In this document: positions 41,615 to 50,543 of the stretch, piece after piece
Position numbering within the stretch: position 1 is the stretch's first letter
How the letters are laid out: each line of letters starts with the position of its first letter
Assembly (NCBI RefSeq): GCF_002803845.1
Contig: NZ_CP024985.1
Span: 6,707,501 to 6,771,500 of the forward strand
Reading direction: 5' to 3'
DNA from: Streptomyces lavendulae subsp. lavendulae
Lineage (GTDB): Bacteria > Actinomycetota > Actinomycetes > Streptomycetales > Streptomycetaceae
Length of the DNA: 64,000 bases
Translations under genes and position numbers: made by a program
The notes under the pieces: generated by a model
What the model saw: only the letters and a program-made list of their open reading frames with translations
Told to the model about the DNA's origin: nothing
Databases searched by the model: none

Positions 41615-42855
41615 TCATCCTCGACGCGTACCCGCCGCCACCAGCCGAACTGCTCGAAGCGCTCCGGCTGATGGACGCGGCACTCGTCACGCGCACGCTG
41701 TCCGAACTGCTGCTCGGCCGACTGGAGGCACTGCCCGTCGCCGACGTGCTGCTCGCCCCCGCCGAGGCCGACGGCGAAGCGGTGCGCAGCGCCGTACGCC
41801 GGCTGCGCCGCCGGGCCGGTGCCCCCATCGTGGTCGTCTGGACCGTCACGGCCTTCGCCGCCCTGGAGCGGCACGTCAGACTCGGCCACGACTACCTCGT
41901 CCCGCCCTTCCTGCCCGCCCTCGTCGGCGCCCGCCTGCACAGCTGCTCCGAGCGCGCCGGCCTGGGCCGCACCCTGCGCGAGGCCGACGCCCGCGCCGAA
42001 CTCATGGGCTACGAGAAGGAACTGGAGATCGGCCGCGAGATCCAGGCCGGCTTCCTGCCCGAATCGCTGCCCGTTCCCGAGGGCTGGGAGATCGACGTGC
42101 GCTTCCGCCCCGCCCGCCAGGTCGCCGGGGACTTCTACGACGTCTTCGAACTCTCCCGGGGCAGGCGCCTCGCGGTCGTCGTCGCCGACGTCTGCGACAA
42201 GGGCGTCGGCGCCGCCCTCTTCATGGCCCTGATCCGCTCCCTGCTGCGCCACACCGCCGAGAACAGCGGACTCCAGCACCTGATGGCGGCCGGCCGCACC
42301 GGCGGCAGCCGCCGCACCCCGGTCGTCGGCGCCACCCCGCTGCTCAACGCGGTCACCGCCACCAACGGCTACCTCACCCGCAACCACCTGCGCCAGGGCT
42401 ACTTCGCCACCCTCTTCTTCGGCGTCCTGGACCCGCTCACCGGCAGCCTCGTCTACATCAACGGCGGCCACAACCCGCCGCTGCTGCTCTCCGGTGACGG
42501 CGCCCTGCCACGGCCGCTCGACGTGACGGGACCGGCCGTCGGCGTGCTGCCCGACTGCGTCTACACGCTGGGCTACGCCCAGCTGAACCCCGGTGACACC
42601 CTGTTCGTGTTCACGGACGGGGTACCCGAGGCCCGCTGCCCCGAAGGCAGCTTCCTCGGAGACGAACGGATGCTGGAACTGCTCACCGGCCCCCCGGCGA
42701 GCGGCCGGGACCTGGTGGACCGGATGGACCTGGCCGTGCGCCGGCACACCGGCACCGCCGAACAGCACGACGACGTGACCATGCTGGCCCTGCACCGGCC
42801 ACGTGCGGCGCGGGGGCCGCACGCGGACGGCGACGGCTACCGGGTGGTGGCGTGA
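41596..42855 (+). CDS. PP2C-type serine phosphatase (SpoIIE/RsbU family) with degenerate receiver-like N terminus
   Basis: 419 aa. The N-terminal 130 residues resemble a response-regulator fold (VIILDAYPPPP, APIVVVWTVTAFAALE, LVPPFL in place of KP), with the phospho-Asp and Lys not evident. A coiled linker (EKELEIGREIQAGFLPE) leads to the phosphatase core: RQVAGDFYDVF, VADVCDKGVGAALFMA, GGHNPPLLL, FVFTDGVPEAR. It should dephosphorylate the STAS proteins. ATG 41596 overlaps the kinase gene. Confidence 0.9.
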   Translation: MPSTNVIILDAYPPPPAELLEALRLMDAALVTRTLSELLLGRLEALPVADVLLAPAEADGEAVRSAVRRLRRRAGAPIVVVWTVTAFAALERHVRLGHDYLVPPFLPALVGARLHSCSERAGLGRTLREADARAELMGYEKELEIGREIQAGFLPESLPVPEGWEIDVRFRPARQVAGDFYDVFELSRGRRLAVVVADVCDKGVGAALFMALIRSLLRHTAENSGLQHLMAAGRTGGSRRTPVVGATPLLNAVTATNGYLTRNHLRQGYFATLFFGVLDPLTGSLVYINGGHNPPLLLSGDGALPRPLDVTGPAVGVLPDCVYTLGYAQLNPGDTLFVFTDGVPEARCPEGSFLGDERMLELLTGPPASGRDLVDRMDLAVRRHTGTAEQHDDVTMLALHRPRAARGPHADGDGYRVVA

Positions 42856-43601
42856 TGACCCGGACCATCGTGGTGCACTCGCACCGCGGCGGCACCGGGA
42901 AGTCCTCGGTGCTGGCGAACCTCGCGGTCCTGCTGGCCGCCGGGGGACTGCGGGTGGGGGTGGTCGACACCGACCTCCAGTCGCCCACCCTCGACCTGCT
43001 GTTCGGGCTCGCACCGGGTCCGGGCTCGCTGGCCGACTACCTCCTCGGCCGCTGCGAGATCGAGGCCGCGGCCCGCCGCACCGTCCTCCCCGGCCTGTAC
43101 GTCGTACCGGCCCGGTCCGGGACGGCGGACCTGCGGGAGCTGATGACCACCGGATACGACGTGGGGCTGCTCCCGGAGGGCTTCGACCGGCTGGCGCAGC
43201 GGTTCGCCCTCGACGTGCTGCTCCTCGACACGCACGCCGGACTGAACAACGAGTCGGTCACCGCCATGGGCAGCGCCGACATCGTCCTGATCATGGCGCG
43301 GGCGGACCGCGTCGACCTCTCCGGGGTCGAGGAGACCATCGCCCTCGCCGGGCGGCTGGCCTGCCGGCGGGCCCTCGTGCTGAGCATGGCCCCCGAGGGC
43401 ATCGACCGGGAGGACGTCCGCCGGCGGGCCGAGGAGGTCTACGGGGCCCCCTTGGCCGGAATTCTCCCGTACGTGCCGCAAATGGCCGCCCTGTACGGGG
43501 AGCGCATATTTGCGGAAGCCCTTCCCGACCACCCCCTGGTCGGTGAATTCCGCGCGATCCTCTCGGCGTTGGACGCACGTGACGAAGTATCACGGGCCTG
43601 A
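42852..43601 (+). CDS. MinD/ParA-like P-loop ATPase
   Basis: 249 aa. Deviant Walker A HRGGTGKSS (Arg in the usual signature-Lys position), Walker A' VVDTDLQSPTLD, and Walker B LLLDTHAGLNNESV. MinD-type proteins dimerise on ATP and bind membranes or partners. Here it is fused into a partner-switching operon rather than next to a ParB or MinE. GTG 42852 overlaps the phosphatase stop; ATG 42855 is possible. It could position or gate the phosphatase (inference). Confidence 0.88.
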   Translation: MMTRTIVVHSHRGGTGKSSVLANLAVLLAAGGLRVGVVDTDLQSPTLDLLFGLAPGPGSLADYLLGRCEIEAAARRTVLPGLYVVPARSGTADLRELMTTGYDVGLLPEGFDRLAQRFALDVLLLDTHAGLNNESVTAMGSADIVLIMARADRVDLSGVEETIALAGRLACRRALVLSMAPEGIDREDVRRRAEEVYGAPLAGILPYVPQMAALYGERIFAEALPDHPLVGEFRAILSALDARDEVSRA

Positions 43602-43613
43602 GGTCCACCCCTT

Positions 43614-43633
43614 ACGCCCCTGGAAGGGGGCGT
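43614..43633 (+). terminator. Small hairpin inside the operon (attenuator candidate)
   Basis: ACGCCCC (43614-43620) pairs with GGGGCGT (43627-43633). It lies in the 69-bp gap after the MinD-like gene, one of the two widest gaps of the operon. It may partly separate the regulatory half from the redox half. Confidence 0.35.
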
Positions 43634-43670
43634 GTTGAATCGGCAGCGAATCCAGAACAAGGAGAGAATC

Positions 43671-44411
43671 ATGAAGATTCTCGTCGTCATGACGGCAAAG
43701 GCCACCCTTCATCTCCTGGACGGGGAACAGCACCCCTCGGGATTCTGGGCCGAGGAATTCGTCGTTCCCTATACCCTCTTCCGGGCCGCCGGCCACACCG
43801 TGGACGTGGCGACGATCGGGGGCGCGGCGCCCACGGTCGACCAGACCAGCATCGACCCCGGCTTCCTGCGATGGGTACGGCCCGAGGGCTCCCCGGACGA
43901 GGACACGGCCAACGCCGCCGAGTACGTCCGCGTCATCGAAGAGACCCCCCAGCTCCAGCACCCCATCGCCCTGGAGTCCCTCGGCGAGAAGGACATCGCC
44001 GACTACGACGGCATCTACATCAGCGGCGGCCACGGGGCCATCGGCGACCTGCCCAAGTCCGACGAACTCGCCCAGCTGCTGCGCTGGGCCATCGACCGGG
44101 ACAAGCCGATCGCCACCGTCTGCCACGGCCACACCGCGCTCCTGTCCCTGCGCGACGGCGAGGGCCGCTGGCCGTTCGAGGGCTACCGGATGACCGCCTT
44201 CTCGCACGCCGAGGAACTGGTCACCAACATGGCCGGCCGGCTCCCGCTGATCCTGGAGGCCGAACTCACCCGGCTCGGCGCCCGCTACGAGAAGGCCGAG
44301 GCGATCTGGGACTCGCACGTGGTGGTGGACCGCAGGCTCACCACCGGCCAGAACCCGTACTCCTCCAAGGCCCTCGCCGAGACGTTCCTGAAGCAGCTCG
44401 ACCAGGGCTAG
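43671..44411 (+). CDS. DJ-1/PfpI superfamily protein (third of three)
   Basis: 246 aa, Hsp31/class I chaperone-like. GFWAEEFVVPYTLFRAAGH supplies the conserved Glu, and C151 is in ATVCHGHTALLS. A final segment (DSHVVVDRRLTTGQNPYSS) is typical of Hsp31-like glyoxalase III proteins. ATG 43671 follows AAGGAGAGAA, a strong ribosome-binding site. It precedes the aldehyde dehydrogenase by 26 nt. Confidence 0.9.
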   Translation: MKILVVMTAKATLHLLDGEQHPSGFWAEEFVVPYTLFRAAGHTVDVATIGGAAPTVDQTSIDPGFLRWVRPEGSPDEDTANAAEYVRVIEETPQLQHPIALESLGEKDIADYDGIYISGGHGAIGDLPKSDELAQLLRWAIDRDKPIATVCHGHTALLSLRDGEGRWPFEGYRMTAFSHAEELVTNMAGRLPLILEAELTRLGARYEKAEAIWDSHVVVDRRLTTGQNPYSSKALAETFLKQLDQG

Positions 44412-44437
44412 CCCCCGCGACACCGGAAGGTGCAGCC

Positions 44438-45922
44438 ATGACCCAGCGCGTGCTCAGCGACCGACCTCTGGCCAACCCCGGGAAGCTGTTCATCGGCGGC
44501 AGATGGATCCCCGCCCGGGACGGCCGTACCGAACCGGACGTCAGCCCGATCGACGGGCAGGAGATCGTACCGGTGGCCCAGGCCTCCGCGGCCGACGCGG
44601 ACGCCGCCGTCACCGCGGCCCGCACGGCCTACGAGGAAGGTCCCTGGAGCCGGCTCTCCGCCCAGGAGCGCGCGCTGCGGCTCAACCGCGTCGGCGAACT
44701 GATCGAGCGGGACCTGGAGGAGATCGCGCTGCTGGAGACGGTGGACATGGGCAAGCCGTTCGCCTTCTCCAGCACCGTCGACGCCCCCATGGCCGCCCAG
44801 CTGATGCACTACTACGCCGGCGCGGTCACCCGCGTCGACGGCTCCTCCCGGGCCCCGGCGGGCGGACAGCTCGCGTACACGCTGCGCGAACCGCTGGGCG
44901 TGGTCTGCGCCATCACCCCCTTCAACTTCCCGCTCCTGCTGTCGATGACGAAGATCGCCCCGGCCCTCGCGGCCGGGAACACCGTCGTCCACAAGCCCTC
45001 CCCGGCCACTCCGCTCACCGCCCTGAAGATCGCCGAGCTCTTCCAGGAGGCGGAGATCCCCGACGGGGTGCTGAACGTCATCACCGGTCCCGGCGTGGAA
45101 CTGGGGGAGACCCTCACGGACCACCCCGGCATCGACAAGATCGCCTTCACCGGCTCCACCGCGGTCGGCCAGTCGATCATCCGCAAGTCGGCCGGCACCC
45201 TGAAGAAGGTGACGATGGAACTCGGCGGCAAGTCCGCCAACATCGTCTTCGCCGACGCCGACCTCGACGCCGCCGAGGAACTCGCCTTCTTCGGCATCTA
45301 CTACAACAAGGGCGAGATCTGCACCGCCGGCTCCCGGCTGCTGCTCCAGCGGCCCATCCACGACGAGCTGGTCGAACGCCTGGTGCGCCGGGCCGCCGCC
45401 CTCAGGCCGGGGGACCCGCGCGATCCCGGCACCCTCTTCGGACCCCTGGCCCACCAGGGCCAGTTCGACAAGGTCAGCTCCTACATCGAGGTCGGCGAGA
45501 AGGAAGGCGCGGTACTGCGCGCCGGAGGCGCCGGCTGGACCCCCGAGGGCGCCTCCAGCAGGGGCCTGTACTTCCTGCCGACCGTCTTCACCGGGGTCGA
45601 CAACTCCATGCGGATCGCCCAGGAGGAGATCTTCGGGCCCGTCCTGTCGATCATCCCCTTCGACACCGAGGAGGACGCCGTACGCATCGCCAACGACAGC
45701 GCGTACGGCCTCGCCGCCGGGGTCCACACCAAGGACCTGCGGCGGGCCCACCGGGTCGCCTCGCAGATCAAGGCGGGCACGGTCTGGGTGAATTGCTACA
45801 ACCAGTACGACCCCTCCGTGCCCTACGGCGGCTACAAGGCCTCCGGCTACGGACGCGAGTGCGGCCCCGAATCCCTGGAGAGCTACACGCAGACCAAGTC
45901 GGTCTGGATCGGGATGGACTGA
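44438..45922 (+). CDS. NAD(P)-dependent aldehyde dehydrogenase
   Basis: 494 aa, usual length. Motifs: ITPFNFPLLLSMTKIAPALA, the Glu E261 in MELGGKSANIV, and the nucleophile C295 in GEICTAGSRLL. The C terminus is typical of betaine/other aldehyde dehydrogenases. It oxidises an aldehyde to the acid, a natural next step after the ThDP and GMC enzymes encoded upstream. ATG 44438 follows GGAAGG. Confidence 0.94.
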   Translation: MTQRVLSDRPLANPGKLFIGGRWIPARDGRTEPDVSPIDGQEIVPVAQASAADADAAVTAARTAYEEGPWSRLSAQERALRLNRVGELIERDLEEIALLETVDMGKPFAFSSTVDAPMAAQLMHYYAGAVTRVDGSSRAPAGGQLAYTLREPLGVVCAITPFNFPLLLSMTKIAPALAAGNTVVHKPSPATPLTALKIAELFQEAEIPDGVLNVITGPGVELGETLTDHPGIDKIAFTGSTAVGQSIIRKSAGTLKKVTMELGGKSANIVFADADLDAAEELAFFGIYYNKGEICTAGSRLLLQRPIHDELVERLVRRAAALRPGDPRDPGTLFGPLAHQGQFDKVSSYIEVGEKEGAVLRAGGAGWTPEGASSRGLYFLPTVFTGVDNSMRIAQEEIFGPVLSIIPFDTEEDAVRIANDSAYGLAAGVHTKDLRRAHRVASQIKAGTVWVNCYNQYDPSVPYGGYKASGYGRECGPESLESYTQTKSVWIGMD

Positions 45923-45958
45923 GCTCCACCCGACCGGACCCCCGATCGAGGAGTCCTC

Positions 45959-46579
45959 ATGCGGACAGGCATCATCGGCACCGGGCGGATCGGTTCGACC
46001 CTCGCCAGGATCCTGGTGGCGGCGGGCCACCAGGTCGTCCTCGCCAACGCGCGCGGGCCGAGGTCGCTCGCCCCGCTGCTGGCCGAGCTCGGACCCGGCG
46101 CCGCGGCGGGACGCCCCGTCGAGGCGGCCGGGCAGGCCGACCTCCTGGTGCTGATGGTGCCCTTCGCCACCGTGCGGGGGCTGCTGCCCCCGCACGTCGT
46201 GCAGGACAAGGTGCTGGTGGACGCCACCAACGCCTTCAACGGCCCCGGGGCCGCCGCCGACCCCTCCGGCCGCGGCTCCAGCGAACTGGTCGCCGAGTGG
46301 TATCCCGGCGCCCGGGTCGTGAAATCCCTGAACACCATGTACTTCGAGACCCTCGCCGTCGCCGGGACCGTCCCCGGACGACAGCCGTCCGAGCGCCTGG
46401 CCCATTTCACGGCGGGCGACGACGCGAAGGCGAAGGAAATCGTCGCCGGAATCATCACGGACCTCGGATTCGTGCCCGTCGACACCGGCCCGCTGCACTC
46501 CGGAGGAATTCTCCAGCAGCCCGGCGGTCCCCTCTACAACCGGCCGCTCACGGAAGCGCAGGCGCTCGCATGGATCTGA
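45959..46579 (+). CDS. NADPH:F420 oxidoreductase-like protein
   Basis: 206 aa Rossmann protein: GIIGTGRIGSTLARILVAAG, then ANARGP in place of the usual SRR/NRR, and VLVDATNAFNG. It belongs to the NpdG/F420-reductase-like fold group, but substrate specificity is not evident; it may be another NADP-dependent reductase. ATG 45959 follows GAGGAG. The end overlaps the 2Fe-2S subunit gene by 10 nt, coupling it to the Mo hydroxylase. Confidence 0.8.
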   Translation: MRTGIIGTGRIGSTLARILVAAGHQVVLANARGPRSLAPLLAELGPGAAAGRPVEAAGQADLLVLMVPFATVRGLLPPHVVQDKVLVDATNAFNGPGAAADPSGRGSSELVAEWYPGARVVKSLNTMYFETLAVAGTVPGRQPSERLAHFTAGDDAKAKEIVAGIITDLGFVPVDTGPLHSGGILQQPGGPLYNRPLTEAQALAWI

Positions 46580-47082
46580 ACCTGAACCTGAACCTGAACG
46601 TGAACGGAAGACCGGAGCGGTTCGCGGCGCAGCCCAACGAACTCCTCGTGGAGCGGCTCCGCGACGGACTCGGGCTCACCGGGACCAAGGTCGGCTGCGA
46701 CACCGGCCAGTGCGGGACCTGCGTGGTCCGGCTCGACGGCAGGTCCGTCAAGAGCTGCCTGGTCCTCACCGCCTCGGCCGCCGGCTCCGAGGTCACCACC
46801 ATCGAGGGCGTGGCCGAGCGCGGCGGCGAGCTGACCGGCCTCCAGGAGGCCCTGCGCCAGGAGCACGGCACCCAGTGCGGCTTCTGCACCCCCGGCATGG
46901 TCATGGCCCTCGGCGAGCTCGTCGAGAACACCGCCGGCGGCGGGGCGCCCACCGAGCCCGAGATCCGCGAGTGGCTCACCGGCAACCTGTGCCGCTGCAC
47001 CGGCTACCACAGCGTGGTCCGCGGGGTACAGCGTGCCTGCGCCCCCGCCGTCGAGGCCGGCGCGGCCGGACGGGAGGGCTGA
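46570..47082 (+). CDS. Molybdenum hydroxylase small subunit, two [2Fe-2S] clusters
   Basis: 170 aa, xanthine dehydrogenase/CO-dehydrogenase small-subunit type. First cluster C43, C48, C51, C63 (GCDTGQCGTC then KSC). Second cluster C103, C106, C141, C143 (CGFCTPG, CRCTGY). The N terminus is odd: LNLNLNLNVNG, encoded by a CTGAAC hexamer run at 46576-46599. ATG 46570 overlaps the preceding gene's end by 10 nt. Confidence 0.93.
   Translation: MDLNLNLNLNVNGRPERFAAQPNELLVERLRDGLGLTGTKVGCDTGQCGTCVVRLDGRSVKSCLVLTASAAGSEVTTIEGVAERGGELTGLQEALRQEHGTQCGFCTPGMVMALGELVENTAGGGAPTEPEIREWLTGNLCRCTGYHSVVRGVQRACAPAVEAGAAGREG
46576..46605 (+). repeat. CTGAAC hexamer repeat at the start of the Fe-S subunit gene
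   Basis: Four CTGAAC units followed by a variant GTGAAC encode alternating Leu-Asn. Copy-number change would add or remove Leu-Asn pairs without shifting the frame. The run also covers the stop of the preceding gene, so slippage could alter translational coupling. Confidence 0.7.
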
Positions 47083-47087
47083 GGGAG

Positions 47088-49688
47088 ATGACCGCAGTGA
47101 CGGGGGAGACCGCCGTGACCGGCGGGACCACAGCCGTCGACGGCGCCACGGCCGCGGACACCGCCGCCGTGCCGGACACCGTCGCCGTGCCGGACGCGAC
47201 CGCCGGGCCGGATGCCGCGCCGTTGCGGGACGCCATCGCCGTGGAAGACGCGACCGCCGTGGAAGACGCGACCGCCGTGCAGGACGCCCCGCCCGCGGCC
47301 GCCGACGTGCCCGATGAGCACGCCGTGCTCGGGCGGCCCATGGACGCCCGCGAGGACCCGCAGCTGCTGCGCGGCGAGGCCACGTACGTCGCGGACATCG
47401 ACCTGCCGGGCACCGCGCACATGGCGATCCTCGGCAGCCCGGTGGCCCACGCGAAGCTCCTCTCCATCGACACCAAGGCCGCCGAACAGATGCCCGGCGT
47501 CCTCAAGGTCGCCACCGCCGCCGACTTCACCGACGTGATGCCGCTGCCCTGCATCTGGATCCCCGGCGGGGTCGAGAGCCACTTCCCGCCCCACCCCTAC
47601 GGACTGCCCGGCGCCCGGCCCGTCCTCACCGGCGACGCCGTCCGCCACGTCGGCGACCCCATCGCCGTGGTCGTCGCCGAGACCCCGCGCCAGGCCGCCG
47701 CCGCGCTCGCCGCGATCTCCGTCGAGTACGAGCCGCTGCCCGTGGTCACCCGCGCCGACGCGGCCCTCGCCGAGGGCGCGCCGCAGCTGCACGAGGCCGT
47801 CCCCGGGAACCTGAACGCCTACTGGACCTGCGGCGACAAGGACCGCACCGACGCGGCCATCGCCGCGGCCGAGGTCACGGTGGAGCTCGATCTGGTCAAC
47901 CAGCGCACCATCAACAGCCCCATCGAGCCGCGCGGCGCGGTCGGCTCCTACGACGCCTCCACCGGCGAGTACACCCTCTACGCCTCCACCCAGGGCCCGC
48001 ACAACCACCGGTTCCTGCTCTCCGCCCTGGTCCTCGGCATCCCCTTCAACAAGCTCCGGGTGATCGCCCCCACCGTCGGCGGCAGCTTCGGCACCAAGGG
48101 CTACCTCTACCCCGACATGGCACTCGTCCTGCTCCTGTCGAAGGCGCTCGGCCGGCCCGTGAAATGGGTGGACACCCGCACCGGGCTGATGAACTCCACC
48201 GTCCAGGGCCGTGACCACCGCCAGCACGTCACCCTCGCCGGCACCCGCGACGGCCGCATCACCGCCGTGCGCTGCACCAGCTACGCCAACCTCGGCGCCT
48301 ACCCCTCCACCATCGGCCCCGGCGTCGCCACCGCCCTGATGGGCCGCTCCATCACCGGCATGTACGCCATCGACGCCGCCTTCTGCGAGGTCTACGCCGC
48401 CTTCACCAACACCGTCTCGCTCGGTGCCCAGCGCGGCAGCGGGCGCGCGGAGGCCGCCTTCCTGATGGAACGCCTCGTCGACCGCTACGCCGGGGAGATC
48501 GGCATGGACCCGGCGGAGGTGCGGCGCAGGAACCTGGTGCCGAAGGAGGCGTTCCCGTACGACAACGGTCTGGGCTGGACCTACGACTCCGGGAACTACC
48601 GGCCGAACTTCGACCGGGCCATCGAGCTGTCCGGCTACGCCGACATGTCCGCCCGCAAGGCAGAGGCCCGCACCCGGGGCAAGCGGCTCGGCGTCGGCAT
48701 CGCCACCTACGTCGCGATCTGCGGGGTCGGCCCCTCCACCCGGATGTCCAAGGAGGGCATGCTCGGCGGCACCTGGGAGAGCGCGAACATCCGCGTCCAC
48801 CCCACCGGCGAGGTCACCGTCACCGTCGGCTCCGCCTCCACCGGGCAGAGCCACCACACCGTCTTCGCGATGGTCGCCGCCGACGAACTGGGCATCGACC
48901 CCGACCGGGTCCAGGTGTACGAGGGGGACACCCTCAAGGCCCCCTACGGGCAGGGCACCTACGGTTCCCGCTCCTACAGCATGGCCGCCCCCGCCGTCGC
49001 CCTCACCGCCCGCAAGATCAAGGCCAAACTGATCAAGGCCGGAGCCGTGTTCCTCGGCGTCCCCGAGGACAAGGTCGTCTACCGGGGCGGAGCCGTCCAC
49101 GAGGACGGCAACCCCGAGAACACCAAGAGCTTCGCCGACCTGGCCATGGCCATGTGGTACGGCTGGGGACTGCCCCCGGAGATCGAGCCGGCCCTCGACG
49201 AGACCACGCACTTCGACCCGCCGGACTTCAACTACCCCTTCGGTACCCACGTCGCCGTCGTCGAGGTCGACGAACTCACCGGCGAGACCGAGGTGGTGGC
49301 GTACACCGCCGTCGACGACGCGGGCAACGTCGGCAACCCGAAGATCGTCCACGGCCAGATCGAGGGCAGCATCGTGCACGGCCTCGGCCAGGCGCTGATG
49401 GAGGCCGCCGAGTACGACGAGAACGGCATCCTGATCAGCTCCGACCTGAACCACTACGCCCTGCCGCGCGCCGCCGACGTGCCCTTCTTCTCCCTCGACC
49501 GCACCGTCACGCCCTCCCCGCACAACCCGCTCGGCGCCAAGGGGGCCGGCGAGATCGCCACCGTGCCGCCCGCCGCCGCCGTGGTCAACGCGGTCGTCGA
49601 CGCCCTGTCGGACCTGGGCGTCCGGCACATCGACATGCCGCTCACCCCCGAGAAGGTGTGGCGCCGCCTGCAGGGAGAGACACAGTGA
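47088..49688 (+). CDS. Molybdenum hydroxylase large (molybdopterin) subunit, unusual N-terminal extension
   Basis: 866 aa. The first 75 residues are low-complexity with repeated (A/T)VxDAT units, then the standard fold starts near LGRPMDAREDPQLLRGEATY. Mo-cofactor motifs: GGSFGTKGYLYPD near residue 330, QRGSGRAEAAF in place of the CODH-type YRGAGRPEA, and the base Glu in GAKGAGEIATVPP near 820. The CO-dehydrogenase loop VAYRCSFR is absent, so it is not a form I CO dehydrogenase; an aldehyde or heterocycle hydroxylase is more likely. ATG 47088 follows GAGGGAG. Confidence 0.93.
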   Translation: MTAVTGETAVTGGTTAVDGATAADTAAVPDTVAVPDATAGPDAAPLRDAIAVEDATAVEDATAVQDAPPAAADVPDEHAVLGRPMDAREDPQLLRGEATYVADIDLPGTAHMAILGSPVAHAKLLSIDTKAAEQMPGVLKVATAADFTDVMPLPCIWIPGGVESHFPPHPYGLPGARPVLTGDAVRHVGDPIAVVVAETPRQAAAALAAISVEYEPLPVVTRADAALAEGAPQLHEAVPGNLNAYWTCGDKDRTDAAIAAAEVTVELDLVNQRTINSPIEPRGAVGSYDASTGEYTLYASTQGPHNHRFLLSALVLGIPFNKLRVIAPTVGGSFGTKGYLYPDMALVLLLSKALGRPVKWVDTRTGLMNSTVQGRDHRQHVTLAGTRDGRITAVRCTSYANLGAYPSTIGPGVATALMGRSITGMYAIDAAFCEVYAAFTNTVSLGAQRGSGRAEAAFLMERLVDRYAGEIGMDPAEVRRRNLVPKEAFPYDNGLGWTYDSGNYRPNFDRAIELSGYADMSARKAEARTRGKRLGVGIATYVAICGVGPSTRMSKEGMLGGTWESANIRVHPTGEVTVTVGSASTGQSHHTVFAMVAADELGIDPDRVQVYEGDTLKAPYGQGTYGSRSYSMAAPAVALTARKIKAKLIKAGAVFLGVPEDKVVYRGGAVHEDGNPENTKSFADLAMAMWYGWGLPPEIEPALDETTHFDPPDFNYPFGTHVAVVEVDELTGETEVVAYTAVDDAGNVGNPKIVHGQIEGSIVHGLGQALMEAAEYDENGILISSDLNHYALPRAADVPFFSLDRTVTPSPHNPLGAKGAGEIATVPPAAAVVNAVVDALSDLGVRHIDMPLTPEKVWRRLQGETQ

Positions 49689-50506
49689 TCCTCACCGAAT
49701 TCGACTACGTCCGGCCCCTCGGCCTCGACCGGGCCCTGGACCTGCTCGCCGGACCCGGAGCCCGGGTGCTGGCCGGCGGCCAGAGCCTGCTGCCCGGCCT
49801 GCGCGCCGGCACCGAACGGGCCGGCCTGCTGGTCGACGTACGCCACCTGGACGAGCTGCGGGGGATCTCCGCCGCCGACGGGACCCTGCGCATCGGGGCC
49901 CTGACCACCCTCGCCGAACTCGCCGCGCACCCCCTGGTACGGGAGCGGGCACCGGAGCTGGCCGCCGCGGCCCGCGCCAACGGCGACCCCCAGGTCCGCA
50001 ACCTCGGCACCGCCGGCGGCAACCTGGCCGACCGGGGCCGGCCGACCGACCTGCCCGTCGCCGCCCTCGCCGCGGGCGCCGAGGTGGAACTGGCCGGCCC
50101 CGGCGGGCGCACCCGGACGGGCGTCGAGGAGTTCACCGCCGGCGGGGTGCCCGCCGGATCGGTCCTCACCGCACTGCTGGTGCCCGCCGCGGGCCCGGCC
50201 GCCGCCTTCGAGAAGGCCGCCGACCGGGCCACCCGGTACCCGCTGTGCGCGGCCGCCGTACGGATCACCGCCGACGGGCCGCGGATCGCCGTCACCGGAG
50301 CCACCCCCCGCGCCCTGCGCCTGCGCGGGGTCGAGGACCGGCTGCGCGGCGGCCCGTACACCACGGAGGCGGTGCTCGCGGCCTTCCGCGCCGAGCCCCG
50401 GGAGCTGTTCGTCCCCGGGCGCGGCACCTCGGCCGAATACCTGGGCCACCTCGCGGGCGTGCTCACCGCCCGCGCGCTGGCGAGGGCGGCCCGGATCACC
50501 GCCTGA
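49685..50506 (+). CDS. Molybdenum hydroxylase medium (FAD) subunit
   Basis: 273 aa. FAD motif VLAGGQSLLPGLRAG and TAGGNLADRGRPTDLPVAA; the C-terminal CODH flavoprotein domain is present. It passes electrons from the Fe-S subunit to the acceptor. GTG 49685 overlaps the large-subunit stop by 4 nt. Gene order small-large-medium differs from the medium-small-large order of cox operons (known). Confidence 0.92.
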   Translation: MILTEFDYVRPLGLDRALDLLAGPGARVLAGGQSLLPGLRAGTERAGLLVDVRHLDELRGISAADGTLRIGALTTLAELAAHPLVRERAPELAAAARANGDPQVRNLGTAGGNLADRGRPTDLPVAALAAGAEVELAGPGGRTRTGVEEFTAGGVPAGSVLTALLVPAAGPAAAFEKAADRATRYPLCAAAVRITADGPRIAVTGATPRALRLRGVEDRLRGGPYTTEAVLAAFRAEPRELFVPGRGTSAEYLGHLAGVLTARALARAARITA

Positions 50507-50543
50507 CCGCCCGCCGGGCACCAGGAGGAGGGGAGTAGACGCC

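Noticed and set aside
46570..50506. Carbon monoxide dehydrogenase (cox operon)
   Set aside because: The large subunit lacks the VAYRCSFR active-site loop and the gene order is small-large-medium instead of medium-small-large.
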